36,988 bases of DNA from JBPBQZ01 sp050955105 (GCA_050955105.1 JBPBQZ010000038.1:1-36988); one strand, 5' to 3'; shown: positions 14,191 through 23,700, counted from the stretch's first letter. The notes: generated by a model not told the origin, from the sequence alone. Numbers and translations: made by a program.

Positions 14191-16872
14191 ATGAAGTCTC
14201 CTTGGGAATCTCGCAAATACGCTGGCGATTCGGCCGGGTGTCGCGCGCGGAGGCTGCGATGCGTCATCGCAATTTTCTGGTTGTTGGGAAGTGGCTTCTA
14301 TGCATCGCCGTTGTCGGATGCGCCCGGGCTAGGGTTGGCCTTGCCGCACCGCCACGCCGTCACCGGCGTGCCGTCCTTCAGCCTTACTCCCGAAGAGCGG
14401 GCCTGGCTGCATTCTCTACCCGAGTTGAACTTCGCCGCCGACGAGCGCTGGCCGCCATTCAGCTATCTGGACGCACAAGGCCGGCCTTCGGGCGTGGCAT
14501 CCGACTATCTGAGAATCGTGCAACAGGCCCTGGGCCTGCGCCTGCGCTACGTCAGCAGCGACGACTGGTCGCAAATCCTCAAGGAATCGTCGCTCGGACA
14601 ACTCGACCTGGTGGTCGGCATGCTCACCGCCGAGGAATGGGCGCCTTGGCTTGTCTACTCGCAGTCTTTCGAAAAATCCCCAGCCGTTATCGTCACGCGG
14701 CTCGATAACAACTCGGTGACCAGCATGAAAACCATGGTGGGCAAACGCATCGGCGTGCTGCAAGGAAGCCGCCTGGCCGGCGTGCTGACCCAGCATCAAC
14801 AGCCGGGCGAACGGGTGGTCGACACTTGGTCGGTGCAGATGGGGCTGGCACAAGTGGCAGCCGGCTCGCTCGACGCCTTTGTCGGCTCGGTCGATGTGCT
14901 CGATCCGCTGGTGCGTAGTGACTTCGCCGGCAAACTGAAGATCGGCGGCGGTATCGGCATCGACTTCCCGATTACCTTCGGCGTATCGCGCCGCTATGCG
15001 CATCTGGCGGAGTTGATCAGCCGCGTGTTGGCGGCAATCCCGGAGAGGTCGCGTCAACGCATTCGCAGTCGCTGGATGACGGTCCATTACTACGACGGCC
15101 TGGATTGGTCACGTGTGCTGCGGCTCGGCGGTCCGCCCGCGCTGGCTGCATTGGTATGTCTCGGCAGCTTCCTGTTCTCGCATTTCAGACTGCGGCAAGA
15201 GGTGCAGCGACGGCGGCTGGCCGAAGTGCGGCTGACTGCGCACGCCGCGGCGCTGACCGAGGCCAAACTGGTTGCCGAATCGGCGGCGCGCGCCCGCTCG
15301 GAATTCCTGTCGACGATGAGTCACGAGATTCGTACGCCGATGAACGGCGTGCTCGGCATGCTGGAACTGCTGGGGCTGACCCATCTCGACGCCGACCAGT
15401 CCCGCATGCTGCGCGTGGTGCGGACCTCGGCGAATGGTCTGTTACGTATTTTGGACGATATTCTTGATCTTGCAAAAATCGAATCCGGACGGCTCACGAT
15501 CGACGCGGTACCCGTCAACCTACGCGATGTGATCGGCGAAGTGATGAGCGTGCTGGAGGCCAATGCCTGCACCAGGCAGCTCTATCTGTACAGCACCGTC
15601 GACCCGGCCCTCAAGCCATTGATAATGACTGATGACGTGCGCTTGCGGCAGATTCTCTTCAATCTGGTAGGCAACGCCTTGAAATTTACCGAGCACGGCG
15701 GCGTCGAAATAGCCGTCGAGGTATTGACGGCAACGCGGCGGACTCAACGGCTCGCCGTGGAAGTTCGCGACACCGGCATCGGCATCCAGAAGAACCAGCA
15801 GTCGCAGTTGTTCGAGCCCTTCGTGCAAGCCGACGCCTCCACTACCCGACGCTATGGCGGCAGCGGCTTGGGATTGGCCATCTGCCGTCACCTGGCAGGC
15901 TTGATGGGCGGCACGATTTCGCTGCAAAGTGAACTCGGCGTCGGCACGGTGGTGCGTGTCGAACTGCCGGTGCGCGTCGCGCGTATCCGGCGCCAGCGCG
16001 TGTCAGGGAATGCCGTTTGCAGCGCCACCGAAACACCCTGCGAAGCGCCGCCGCGGCGGCCCGCGCATCTGCTGCTGGCGGAAGATCACCCGATTGCGCG
16101 TGACTTGCTGACGCGTCAATTAGGACAATTGGGCTACACCTTCGAATTCGCGGCCAACGGCCGCGCCGCGCTCACGCGGCTCGCGCAACGCCGTTTCGAC
16201 GCCTTGCTGACCGATTGCCAGATGCCCGAACTTGACGGCTACGAGCTCACGCGTCAATGGCGCGCCATGGAGGCGCTACGCGGACCCGTCGGCGGACGGC
16301 TGGTGATAATCGGCATGACCGCCAACGCCTTGCGCGAGGATCAGGCGCGGCGTGAACAGGCCGGCATGGACGACTGCCTGATCAAGCCAATTCGCCTGGC
16401 GACCCTGGAAACCACGCTGCGGCGTTGGCTCGACGTCAACGACATGTCGGATGCGGTAGGTCTCGATGCCACACGCCGGCGGCAATGGAGTCGCCGCGAT
16501 CGCCTGTTGTCCAAAACCTTCGGCTCACGTGCGCTCGCCGCGCAAGTCGTGGCGGCCTTCGTCGGCGCCGGTCGAGACGACTTGCAGGCGTTCGCACTGG
16601 CATCGGAACGTCTTGCCAGCGCCACGCCACCCGAGATACCGGGCAGCCTGGAAACGCTCGCGTCGTTGGCGCACCGCATTGCCGGCGGCGTGCAGTTGAT
16701 CGGGGAACGCGCGCTAGGCACACGTGGGGTCGCGCTCGAAGAATCCTTACGTGCCGGTACTGTCGATCCCCTGGAGATTCGGCTGTTCCACGAAGCGGTG
16801 GAGGCGCTGGTGGCGGATATCGACCTGCAATATTCGCGATGGTATCCGGATCGAATCGCTTACTCAGTCTAA
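14191..16872 (+). CDS. BvgS/EvgS-like hybrid sensor histidine kinase
   Basis: An 893-aa inner-membrane sensor. Order: signal anchor (about 23-40); one periplasmic Venus-flytrap solute-binding domain (about 75-300, LNFAADERWPPFSYLDAQG; VVGMLTAEE); membrane helix (about 307-332); HisKA with His378 (STMSHEIRTPMNG); ATPase domain (NLVGNALKFTEHG, DTGIGI, GGSGLGLAIC); receiver with Asp675 (LLTDCQMPELDG); Hpt with His828 (LAHRIAGGVQLIG). This is the full phosphorelay of BvgS/EvgS but with one rather than two flytrap domains and no PAS domain. It faces the second regulator gene, their 3' ends overlapping by 9 bases. It probably controls the T3SS; the ligand is unknown. No strong ribosome site is seen before ATG 14191. 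Confidence 0.95.
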   Translation: MKSPWESRKYAGDSAGCRARRLRCVIAIFWLLGSGFYASPLSDAPGLGLALPHRHAVTGVPSFSLTPEERAWLHSLPELNFAADERWPPFSYLDAQGRPSGVASDYLRIVQQALGLRLRYVSSDDWSQILKESSLGQLDLVVGMLTAEEWAPWLVYSQSFEKSPAVIVTRLDNNSVTSMKTMVGKRIGVLQGSRLAGVLTQHQQPGERVVDTWSVQMGLAQVAAGSLDAFVGSVDVLDPLVRSDFAGKLKIGGGIGIDFPITFGVSRRYAHLAELISRVLAAIPERSRQRIRSRWMTVHYYDGLDWSRVLRLGGPPALAALVCLGSFLFSHFRLRQEVQRRRLAEVRLTAHAAALTEAKLVAESAARARSEFLSTMSHEIRTPMNGVLGMLELLGLTHLDADQSRMLRVVRTSANGLLRILDDILDLAKIESGRLTIDAVPVNLRDVIGEVMSVLEANACTRQLYLYSTVDPALKPLIMTDDVRLRQILFNLVGNALKFTEHGGVEIAVEVLTATRRTQRLAVEVRDTGIGIQKNQQSQLFEPFVQADASTTRRYGGSGLGLAICRHLAGLMGGTISLQSELGVGTVVRVELPVRVARIRRQRVSGNAVCSATETPCEAPPRRPAHLLLAEDHPIARDLLTRQLGQLGYTFEFAANGRAALTRLAQRRFDALLTDCQMPELDGYELTRQWRAMEALRGPVGGRLVIIGMTANALREDQARREQAGMDDCLIKPIRLATLETTLRRWLDVNDMSDAVGLDATRRRQWSRRDRLLSKTFGSRALAAQVVAAFVGAGRDDLQAFALASERLASATPPEIPGSLETLASLAHRIAGGVQLIGERALGTRGVALEESLRAGTVDPLEIRLFHEAVEALVADIDLQYSRWYPDRIAYSV

Positions 16873-17472
16873 CTTGTGACTCTGCGCCAGTAAGGCGATA
16901 TCGATCGAACAGGAAACCTTGAGCTTCTTCTTGATATTCAGTTTGTGGACCGCGACGGTCTTTTCGCTGATCGACAGAATGCCCGCGATCGTGCGATTCG
17001 TATAGCGCTTGGTAATGAGGCTGCAGATGGACAATTCTCGCTCGGACAGCGCATCGAACGGATTCTCTTCGCGCGGTGTGCCTGTGCTGCCGGGCGGCAG
17101 CACCCCATAGCCTTGTGCTGCCAGTTCGATGATCGACAAGAGCCGGCCGATGTCCTCCGACTTGCTCAGGAAACCACTGATATTCAGCCGTTCCAGTCGG
17201 TTCGAGAAGATCTCATAGCGCTTCGACGTATAAATGAGAATTCGTAACTCCGGGTCGGTCTTGCGGATTAAGCGAATCAGGTCGACACCTGCCAGATCGG
17301 GCAGATCCAGGTCGGCCACCATCATGTCGAACTTGTTCGCCCGAATCAGCTTCTGCGCTTCACGCGCCGACGTAGCCACCAGCATTTCCTTGACTATGCT
17401 GCTCTTGTCCAGCAACACCTTGAGCGCCGCCCCGATAACGGGATGATCATCGACAACCAGCAACTTGCACAT
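16864..17472 (-). CDS. NarL/LuxR-family response regulator (BvgA/EvgA-like), last gene of the sct operon
   Basis: A 202-aa regulator. The receiver domain has Asp8/Asp9 (LLVVDDHPVIG), phosphoacceptor Asp54 (MMVADLDLP) and Lys103 region (GFLSKSED). The C-terminal LuxR-type HTH (about 140-200) has LSERELSICSLITKRYTNRT and ISEKTVAVHKLNIKKKL. It starts 46 bases after sctV on the same strand, so it is probably the last gene of the apparatus operon, which allows feedback. It overlaps the hybrid kinase gene tail-to-tail by 9 bases. It is the natural partner of that BvgS-like kinase. It differs clearly in sequence from the regulator at 13237. Confidence 0.94.
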   Translation of the reverse strand: MCKLLVVDDHPVIGAALKVLLDKSSIVKEMLVATSAREAQKLIRANKFDMMVADLDLPDLAGVDLIRLIRKTDPELRILIYTSKRYEIFSNRLERLNISGFLSKSEDIGRLLSIIELAAQGYGVLPPGSTGTPREENPFDALSERELSICSLITKRYTNRTIAGILSISEKTVAVHKLNIKKKLKVSCSIDIALLAQSHKLD

Positions 17473-17518
17473 ATCATTTACCTTGTATTTCCTCTAAAGC
17501 TGTAGTCCGCGCCGCCTG

Positions 17519-19645
17519 TCAGCCCGCTGCGGCAGCGGCGTCGACGCCTGGGGATTGCCATTTCGATCCCATCGGCAACATGATTCGGCCGAGCGCCTGG
17601 ATCTCGACATCCAGTGTGATTTCTTGATAGGCCAACACGGCAATCTCGGGGAACTCCGCTTCCAGTACCTTGCGCACATAGCGACGTATTTCCATGGTGG
17701 TCAACACGATGGCGCCTTCGGGACGCCCCCCTGCGGCTTCCAGCTCGGCCGCCGTGGCGGAAACGATTTCCGCGGAAGCGTCAGGATCGAGCGCCAGATA
17801 ATTCGTCGACGAGGTTTGTCGCACCGCGTTGCGCACGAGTTCCTCGATCTCCGGTCCCAGCAGATAGGCATACAGCACGCCGTCACTCGATACCCATTGA
17901 TGAGTAATCTGCGGGCTTAGCGCCAGCCTCGCGTATTCCGTTAGGACGACTATATCTTTTTCTCGGCCTGCCCACTGTACCAGCGATTCGATCACCGCTC
18001 GCAAATTGCGGATCGATACACGCTCGCCCGCCAGCCTTTGCAATACTTCGGCAATGCTTTGATCGGTCATCAAGCGTCGAATTTCTTGCACCAGCTTTGG
18101 ATAGGTTTCTTCGAGCCGAGTGAGTAGGCCGTGCGTTTCCTGGACGCCGATCGAGGCGCTGCCGCGCGCCAATAGCACATGCAACAGGTGTTCGGTCATG
18201 GCGGCTATGCCGCGCGCAACCCGGAAGCCCGCAGCTTCCAGCGCGGGCACCTCATGCGGCGGCACCAGCAGCGCGCTATGGCGCGCGCCGTCGAGCGCGA
18301 CCTCATAGGCGTGCAGGCGCGGTTCGAGCGACGGGTTCGCTTGGTCGAGCACCACCAGGCCGGAGTCGGCACGCAATAAGCCCCGTGCCGCAGGCACGTC
18401 ATAGGCCAATAGCCGATAGCCGCCGCGCGGCGTTTGGTCGGACACGCGCCAGGCTGCGAGCGGATAAGGAATGCCGGTACGCGTGATCAGAGAGGTCTGC
18501 AAAGTGGCGAACGCTTCGTCCAGCGCTGACGCGCCATGGCGCTCATACAGCGACGCGCAGATCTGCACCTCCAGCGGTTTGGCAAAATCGACGAAACTGG
18601 CCGGGTCGGCCAGCGTCCGATCGCCCCATTCGCCCGCTTGCGAGTCGGCGGACGCTGCGCCGGCCGCCTGCGAGGATCCACGTGCATGAGGCGCTTGCGC
18701 TGCACGGCTTTTGCGTCGCGCTCTCGCGAACGAACGCAGCAGCAGCGTGCCGCCGATGGCGGCAAACACCGGCAAGGGCATGCCCGGAGCGAATCCGAGC
18801 ACGACGATGCCAACGCCGGCAATCGCCGCGGCGTTCGGATCGGCGAACAATTGCATCGCGATATCGCGGCTCGCACTGGACGCGCGCAACGGATCGGCCA
18901 CTCGCGTGACGACAATACCCGCCGCCACCGAGATCAACAGCGATGGAATCTGGCCGACCAGGCCATCGCCGATGGTCAGCACCGAATACACCGACATCGC
19001 CTTGCCGAAGCTCATATGGCGTTGCGCAACGCCGATGGCAATACCGCCGATCAGGTTGACGATGACGATCACGATGCCGGCGATCGCATCGCCTTTGACG
19101 AATTTCAGCGCACCGTCCATCGCCCCGTAGAATTGGCTCTCGCGGCCGAGCGACTCGCGTTTCTTCATCGCGGTGGCGCCATCGATGATGCCAGCGCGCA
19201 AATCGCCATCGATCGCCATTTGCTTACCAGGCAAACCGTCGAGTGAAAAACGCGCGCCCACTTCGGCCACGCGTTCGGCGCCTTTCGTCACGACGATGAA
19301 TTGCACAATCGTCAGGATGAAGAATACGGTGAGGCCTACCACCAGGTTGCCACCCACCACGTAGCGGCCAAACGTTTCCACGATATGGCCCGCGTTACCT
19401 TCCAGCAGGATTTTGCGGGTGGTGGACACCGATAGTGCCAGCCGAAACAAGGTGGTCAGCAACAGCACGCCGGGAAACGACGACAACGCGAGCGGCGAAT
19501 GCAGATTAAGCACGGTGACGATGAGCAGGATCGCCACCGACAGGTTGACCGCGATCATGACGTCGAGCAGCGCGGGCGGCAACGGCAAAATCAGCATCAG
19601 GACGATCGCCAGCACCAGCACGATCAAGGGCAATTCGGGTTTCAT
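17519..19645 (-). CDS. sctV: T3SS export gate protein SctV
   Basis: A 708-aa FHIPEP-family protein, the inner-membrane export gate that forms a cytoplasmic nonameric ring. Residues 1-300 hold about eight membrane helices and the family signature RFSLDGLPGKQMAIDGDLRAG, with the FALLSVSTTRKIL-type segment (LFRLALSVSTTRKIL) just before. Residues 340-708 are the cytoplasmic domain (ASFVDFAKPLEVQICASLYE ... GARHSALLVPPHEVPALEAAG). Length is normal. The start ATG overlaps the stop of the upstream chaperone-like gene (ATGA, 19642-19645), so translation is coupled. Confidence 0.97.
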   Translation of the reverse strand: MKPELPLIVLVLAIVLMLILPLPPALLDVMIAVNLSVAILLIVTVLNLHSPLALSSFPGVLLLTTLFRLALSVSTTRKILLEGNAGHIVETFGRYVVGGNLVVGLTVFFILTIVQFIVVTKGAERVAEVGARFSLDGLPGKQMAIDGDLRAGIIDGATAMKKRESLGRESQFYGAMDGALKFVKGDAIAGIVIVIVNLIGGIAIGVAQRHMSFGKAMSVYSVLTIGDGLVGQIPSLLISVAAGIVVTRVADPLRASSASRDIAMQLFADPNAAAIAGVGIVVLGFAPGMPLPVFAAIGGTLLLRSFARARRKSRAAQAPHARGSSQAAGAASADSQAGEWGDRTLADPASFVDFAKPLEVQICASLYERHGASALDEAFATLQTSLITRTGIPYPLAAWRVSDQTPRGGYRLLAYDVPAARGLLRADSGLVVLDQANPSLEPRLHAYEVALDGARHSALLVPPHEVPALEAAGFRVARGIAAMTEHLLHVLLARGSASIGVQETHGLLTRLEETYPKLVQEIRRLMTDQSIAEVLQRLAGERVSIRNLRAVIESLVQWAGREKDIVVLTEYARLALSPQITHQWVSSDGVLYAYLLGPEIEELVRNAVRQTSSTNYLALDPDASAEIVSATAAELEAAGGRPEGAIVLTTMEIRRYVRKVLEAEFPEIAVLAYQEITLDVEIQALGRIMLPMGSKWQSPGVDAAAAAG

Positions 19646-20106
19646 CGAGCGCTCCGTCGAACTAGATCGAGCAAGGCACAGAGGGCATCGTGCAGCGTCG
19701 CATCGAAGCCGGGACTGGGCGTTTGCGCTGCAATACCTAGCGATATAGGGGCAACGCTGCTACCGCTGGAAGTCGGCGGCGGAATGCGCACCACGTGCAG
19801 CAACTGCGCGCCGTCGTCAGACAGCGCCGCCACAACCGGTATGTCGATGCCGTTTGAAGGGTGCGCGTCGGCCAGATGCGCGAGCAACTGCTCACGGTTT
19901 GGTGCTTCGGCAGGGGCTATCGAAGCGGGTCGGGTGCACGCCAGCACAAGCGTGAGCCAAGCGCCCTCCGGCTGTGCGTAGAGGCATGCAACGCCCAGAT
20001 CGAGGCGCGTCGTCTCGCCAGTCTGGATGGCCTTTAGCACGCAAGCGACCGCATTCTCCAGTTGTCGCTGCCATGTTTGCGTTGGCGTTTGAACAGGATC
20101 ACGCAT
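19642..20106 (-). CDS. Putative small T3SS chaperone between sctW and sctV
   Basis: A 154-aa protein from ATG 20106 (longer in-frame starts lie within sctW). I see helix (TWQRQLENAVACVLKAIQTG), strands (RLDLGVACLYA; AWLTLVLACTRP), helix (REQLLAHLADAH), strands (IDIPVVAAL; AQLLHVVRIPPP) and a final helix (LHDALCALLDLVRRSAR). This is the pattern of class I (CesT/SycE-like) chaperones, though there is no diagnostic motif. Its position between sctW and sctV is where other systems keep SycN/YscY/Bcr4-type small regulators and chaperones. It overlaps sctW by 8 bases and sctV by 4, which ties it to gatekeeper control. Precise family unknown. Confidence 0.62.
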   Translation of the reverse strand: MRDPVQTPTQTWQRQLENAVACVLKAIQTGETTRLDLGVACLYAQPEGAWLTLVLACTRPASIAPAEAPNREQLLAHLADAHPSNGIDIPVVAALSDDGAQLLHVVRIPPPTSSGSSVAPISLGIAAQTPSPGFDATLHDALCALLDLVRRSAR

Positions 20107-21202
20107 AGCGGCGCTCCTCTTCATCCACCGCCGCGTCGCTGGCGCCGGCCAGCCCGTCGAGCAGGCGTTCCCGGCATGCCGCATCGACGAACGCCGCCAG
20201 CGGCACGCGGCCGATGATCTTCTTCAAATGCTTGTAGAAGCGAATGCGCCAATTGAGCTGATGTACGGCGAACTGCATCGCCAGTCGCTCGAAGCGGCCG
20301 CTCGACGCCCAGCGTGCGGCGCACAGTTCGATGATTTGCTCGGTGAGCGCGGCGGAGTCGCGTGCGCATCGAGCGCCGCCGCGCTGCATATCGGCGAGCG
20401 CCGCATCGGCATCCTCCAGAATGGTGCCGAGCGATTGGGCGTGATGCAGTTGTTCGCGTACGGCGACCAGATAACGAACTTCTCGCGATGCCCAGTCCGA
20501 TTGCAGATCGGCGGCAAGCGTCGCAACCAGCCAACGCCGCTTGCGTTCCACGTCGTCGCGACCGAAACGTCGTACCAGAAAGCGAAATACCGCCAGCAGG
20601 GTTTCACCGCCGGCTACCAGCGTCGCATAGTGGTTCACGTCGACTTCGAGCTGCGGCAGCGCTGCTTCCGGATCGATTGCCAGCGCGGCGGTCAGCGCGT
20701 GGGTTTTGGCGCGAATCGTCGTGCGGTGATCTTCCTCCAGCTGCGACAGCGCCAGGATGATGTCCTCCTGTCGCCGGCCGCCCTCGCGATCACCAGCAGA
20801 GCCGCCGGTCTCGGCCGCCAGACTCAAAATGATGAACTGCTTGAACGGGTCGTCGCTTTCCGCGGCCGCCATCGTCAAGGCATCGCCGCCGCCCTTGGCG
20901 ATGTGACGGCTGGATTGCAGTAGCTTGCGGTTGGCCGGCGCCTGCGCGGCGGTTCGCACGGCGGCCAACATTCGCCTGACAGACGACTGCGCGAGCACTT
21001 GCGTGGGACTGCGCAGCACCAGCCCCAAGGACTTTTGTGCGGTGGTATGCAGGCCTGCGTTCTGCAAGATGCCACCATGCATCAGCGCAGGCGCCAGACC
21101 GGGCGCGTGACCGGAATGTGAACTGGCATGCGGCGTCACTGACGATCGGCCGACCGCGGACACTGGCGGTTGAAAATTCACGCCGGGAACGATGGTGGTC
21201 AT
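20099..21202 (-). CDS. sctW: T3SS gatekeeper SctW (YopN/InvE/MxiC-like)
   Basis: A 367-aa protein that blocks effector release until translocators are delivered. The N-terminus (1-60) is disordered and rich in Ser/Pro/His, as for a secreted gatekeeper. The HrpJ-type domain is all helical: LSQLEEDHRTTIRAKTHA, then HYATLVAGGETLLAVFRFLV, RRFGRDDVERKRRWLVATLA and ADLQSDWASREVRYLV. The C-terminal part may supply the TyeA-like function (FERLAMQFAVHQLNWRIRFY). Its ATG overlaps the sctC stop (ATGA, 21199-21202) and its end overlaps the chaperone-like gene by 8 bases. Gene order C-W-x-V supports the call. Confidence 0.87.
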   Translation of the reverse strand: MTTIVPGVNFQPPVSAVGRSSVTPHASSHSGHAPGLAPALMHGGILQNAGLHTTAQKSLGLVLRSPTQVLAQSSVRRMLAAVRTAAQAPANRKLLQSSRHIAKGGGDALTMAAAESDDPFKQFIILSLAAETGGSAGDREGGRRQEDIILALSQLEEDHRTTIRAKTHALTAALAIDPEAALPQLEVDVNHYATLVAGGETLLAVFRFLVRRFGRDDVERKRRWLVATLAADLQSDWASREVRYLVAVREQLHHAQSLGTILEDADAALADMQRGGARCARDSAALTEQIIELCAARWASSGRFERLAMQFAVHQLNWRIRFYKHLKKIIGRVPLAAFVDAACRERLLDGLAGASDAAVDEEERRYA

Positions 21203-23700
21203 GGTGCCTCCCCTGCACCGAGCGCCCGCGTCAGATCGGGGCCGCCGGCCAGCGTTTCCGGGTCCATCCGATCGATGTCGATGATGCGCGGCGTGATCAG
21301 AAAGAAGCGCTTGCTGCGGGTGGTCGCGCGCCGCACGCCCTGGAACAGCTTGCCCAGCAGCGGAATCGATGCCAACCCGGGAACGCGGCGGTTGTCTGCG
21401 AGACTGCGCTCGACGCGATGCCCTGCGATCAGCAAGCTTTGGCCGTCACGCACCATCGCCTGCGTACTGATGGTGCTGCGGCGAACTACCGGAATATTCT
21501 CGACGTATTCGTCGGTGCGCCGTCCGTCTTCGATCTGCAGATCCATGACGACTTTTGGCGACGCTTCCGCGAGATCGACGATGCCCGGAACGATCTGCAG
21601 CTTCAGCCCGGAATTGATTGGCACGGTCTCGGTCACCCGCTCGCCGTGATTCCGAATATAGAAGGTCTCGCTCATGTCCAGCAGCGCGACCGCGTTGTTC
21701 TGCGTGAGAATCGACGGCCGCGAGACGACATGCGCGCGGCCGTCGCCCTCGAGCGCATGGATGCGCGCCAGGAAATCCCAGCCGTTCGGCAAGATGGTCG
21801 AGAGTCGGCCGCCGCCATTCAGCCCACTCCCTGCGTCGTCCACGTCGCCATGCGACGCGCCGGACATGCGGCCGGCACCGGTCAGCGCGCTCAGCTCAAG
21901 GTGCCGGCTTTTGACGAACCAGTCGATGCCAAGGTCTTGCGTGGCGCTCTCATCGACGTCGACGATCAACGCTTCGAGCTGCACCAGCGGCACCGCGACG
22001 TCGAGGCGTTCAACCAATGTCCGGCAGGCGGCGATAACGCTCGCTGGGCCGCGCACGATCAAGGCGTTCAAACGCGCGTCGGCCACCACGGCGATGCGTG
22101 CGTTGAAGGCAGTGGACCAGACTTCCGTCTGCTCGACACCCTGGCTCGGCAGCGGCACGCGGTCCGCGTCCGCGCAATTCGCAGAGTAGGAGGAGTCCAT
22201 CGCGGTGCCGCCATCGCTGCCGTCGCGCAAGCCGCGTCCGAACAATGCGGTGCCGTCGAGGCGCCGCATGCCAGTCTGGTCGTTGCTGCTATGGTCCATC
22301 ACCGCTAGGCCTTGCAGCGGTATTTGCTGCGTCCTCATGCCTCGAGCGGCGCGGCCCCCGCCCCCGAGCAGATCGGCGATGATCGACGCCACGCCGGGCA
22401 CGATCAACCGCTCTTGCCGCCAGTCGATGATGCGGTCCTGAACGCGTGCGTGCTTGAGCGGAAAGAAGCCGAAATCGATCGGCTCTGCGTTCGCATCGGG
22501 CAAACCTGTAAGCGCCGCGTCGACCAGCCGCAGGTATTCGGGCGGCCCGCTGACAATCGCTCGGCCCGTGTCGGAAAGAGGTGTCCAGCGAAAGCGCGGA
22601 TTGAACAGGCCGAGCGCATCCAGATAGGCCATCGCGTCACGGCTGGAGGCTTGCGCGAATCGCACCGCGTGCGTACTGCGGTCGACGCGTCGACTGACGT
22701 AGAGTTTTCCTTCGTAATAGAACCAGTCGAGGGTGAACGCCTCGGCGAGTCGATCGAGGAAGTCGCCCGGGTTATCGCCCGACAAAGACTCGCTCAACGA
22801 GCCACGCACGCGGCGATCGACGTTCGGCGACAAACCGTATTGGGCGGCGAAGTCGGCGATAACCCGTTGCACCGGCACGGTTCGCGTGCCGTCGGCGAAA
22901 TAGGTGAACGGCTCACTGCCCCAGGGCAATGCAATGTTGGCTGCCCGCTTGCGATGCCCCGCACTACGTGGCGTCGGCTCGGTGGCTTGCGCGGGCGTTG
23001 GCTGCAATGCGGCCAACGATAGCGAGGTAGCGGATGCGGTGAAATGCGCGGGCAACGGCGCTTTGCCAACGCCGCTCGCGCTGAATGCCGTGGCGACTGG
23101 AAGTGACGCGGCGTAGGCGCCATGGGCGGCAGGCAAGCCGAGCAGCGCCATCCACAGACCGATGGCCATCGATAGCAGTCGCCCGGACAGCTTGACAGCG
23201 CTGCGTCCGCGGCGGCCCGGACGCAGCGCTGCATCACTGGTTTCGCTGAAGGGCAACGCAGCCTCGGCTGGTGTTGCGTTCAGCGCCTGCCGCGCGATGG
23301 CGGTACGAGCGACGCTTGCCTCGATCGCCGCGCGCAGTGTGTCGGCATCGATGTCGGCATCAAGCCATTGATGCATCAGCAAGCCGCGAGATTTCGCATC
23401 GAAGCAGATTACGACCGACGTGGTTTCAGCCGCCGAGGCGCCGGCCTCGCGCAGTAGCCGTGCCAGATCATTGTCGCTTGGTTGATGCGCGGTAACGCCG
23501 GCGATGCGGGTCTCGATAATGAGCCGACCCATGCCGGCGGGCAGCAGGCAAACTGAAAAAAGACCGCCCGGCGTATCACCGAAACTTGCCTCAAAGTAAA
23601 TGCCACCGTCGGCACGGAAGCCCGGTTGGCCTATGCCCAGTGTGTCCAATACCTGGGCCAGCGCGGGACAATAAATCGACGTGATCGCCGTCTGCGTCAT
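21199..23700 (-). CDS. sctC: T3SS secretin SctC with N-terminal chaperone-like domain
   Basis: An 833-aa protein, far longer than usual secretins (about 550-650 aa). Residues 1-140 read as a cytosolic class I chaperone: helix CPALAQVLDTLGIG, strands GIYFEASFG, GLFSVCLLP, RLIIETRIAG, helix DLARLLREAGA, strand TSVVICFDA, helix TLRAAIEASVARTAIARQ. Basic residues 160-174 (RPGRRGR...K...R) and hydrophobic 175-193 then form an internal Sec-type signal ending AAHGAYA. Residues 255-833 are the secretin: N0 (PFTYFADGTRTVPVQRVIADF), N1, an Asp/Gly-rich insertion (about 440-510), N3, and the beta-barrel domain with VSRPSILTQNNAVA, INSGLKLQIVP and VPGLASIPLLGKLF. The frame is open throughout. It is coupled to sctU and sctW by ATGA overlaps. 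Confidence 0.93.
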   Translation of the reverse strand: MTQTAITSIYCPALAQVLDTLGIGQPGFRADGGIYFEASFGDTPGGLFSVCLLPAGMGRLIIETRIAGVTAHQPSDNDLARLLREAGASAAETTSVVICFDAKSRGLLMHQWLDADIDADTLRAAIEASVARTAIARQALNATPAEAALPFSETSDAALRPGRRGRSAVKLSGRLLSMAIGLWMALLGLPAAHGAYAASLPVATAFSASGVGKAPLPAHFTASATSLSLAALQPTPAQATEPTPRSAGHRKRAANIALPWGSEPFTYFADGTRTVPVQRVIADFAAQYGLSPNVDRRVRGSLSESLSGDNPGDFLDRLAEAFTLDWFYYEGKLYVSRRVDRSTHAVRFAQASSRDAMAYLDALGLFNPRFRWTPLSDTGRAIVSGPPEYLRLVDAALTGLPDANAEPIDFGFFPLKHARVQDRIIDWRQERLIVPGVASIIADLLGGGGRAARGMRTQQIPLQGLAVMDHSSNDQTGMRRLDGTALFGRGLRDGSDGGTAMDSSYSANCADADRVPLPSQGVEQTEVWSTAFNARIAVVADARLNALIVRGPASVIAACRTLVERLDVAVPLVQLEALIVDVDESATQDLGIDWFVKSRHLELSALTGAGRMSGASHGDVDDAGSGLNGGGRLSTILPNGWDFLARIHALEGDGRAHVVSRPSILTQNNAVALLDMSETFYIRNHGERVTETVPINSGLKLQIVPGIVDLAEASPKVVMDLQIEDGRRTDEYVENIPVVRRSTISTQAMVRDGQSLLIAGHRVERSLADNRRVPGLASIPLLGKLFQGVRRATTRSKRFFLITPRIIDIDRMDPETLAGGPDLTRALGAGEAP

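Noticed and set aside
14079..14708. 209-aa plus-strand ORF overlapping the hybrid kinase start
   Set aside because: It is an alternative frame of the kinase gene with Arg-rich composition; the kinase frame has clear domains.
18536..19246. 236-aa plus-strand ORF antisense to sctV
   Set aside because: Mirror frame of the conserved sctV membrane region; no independent support.
21037..22308. 423-aa plus-strand ORF opposite sctW/sctC
   Set aside because: It is antisense to two strongly supported genes, has Arg/His/Gln-rich composition typical of GC-rich mirror frames, and has no family features.
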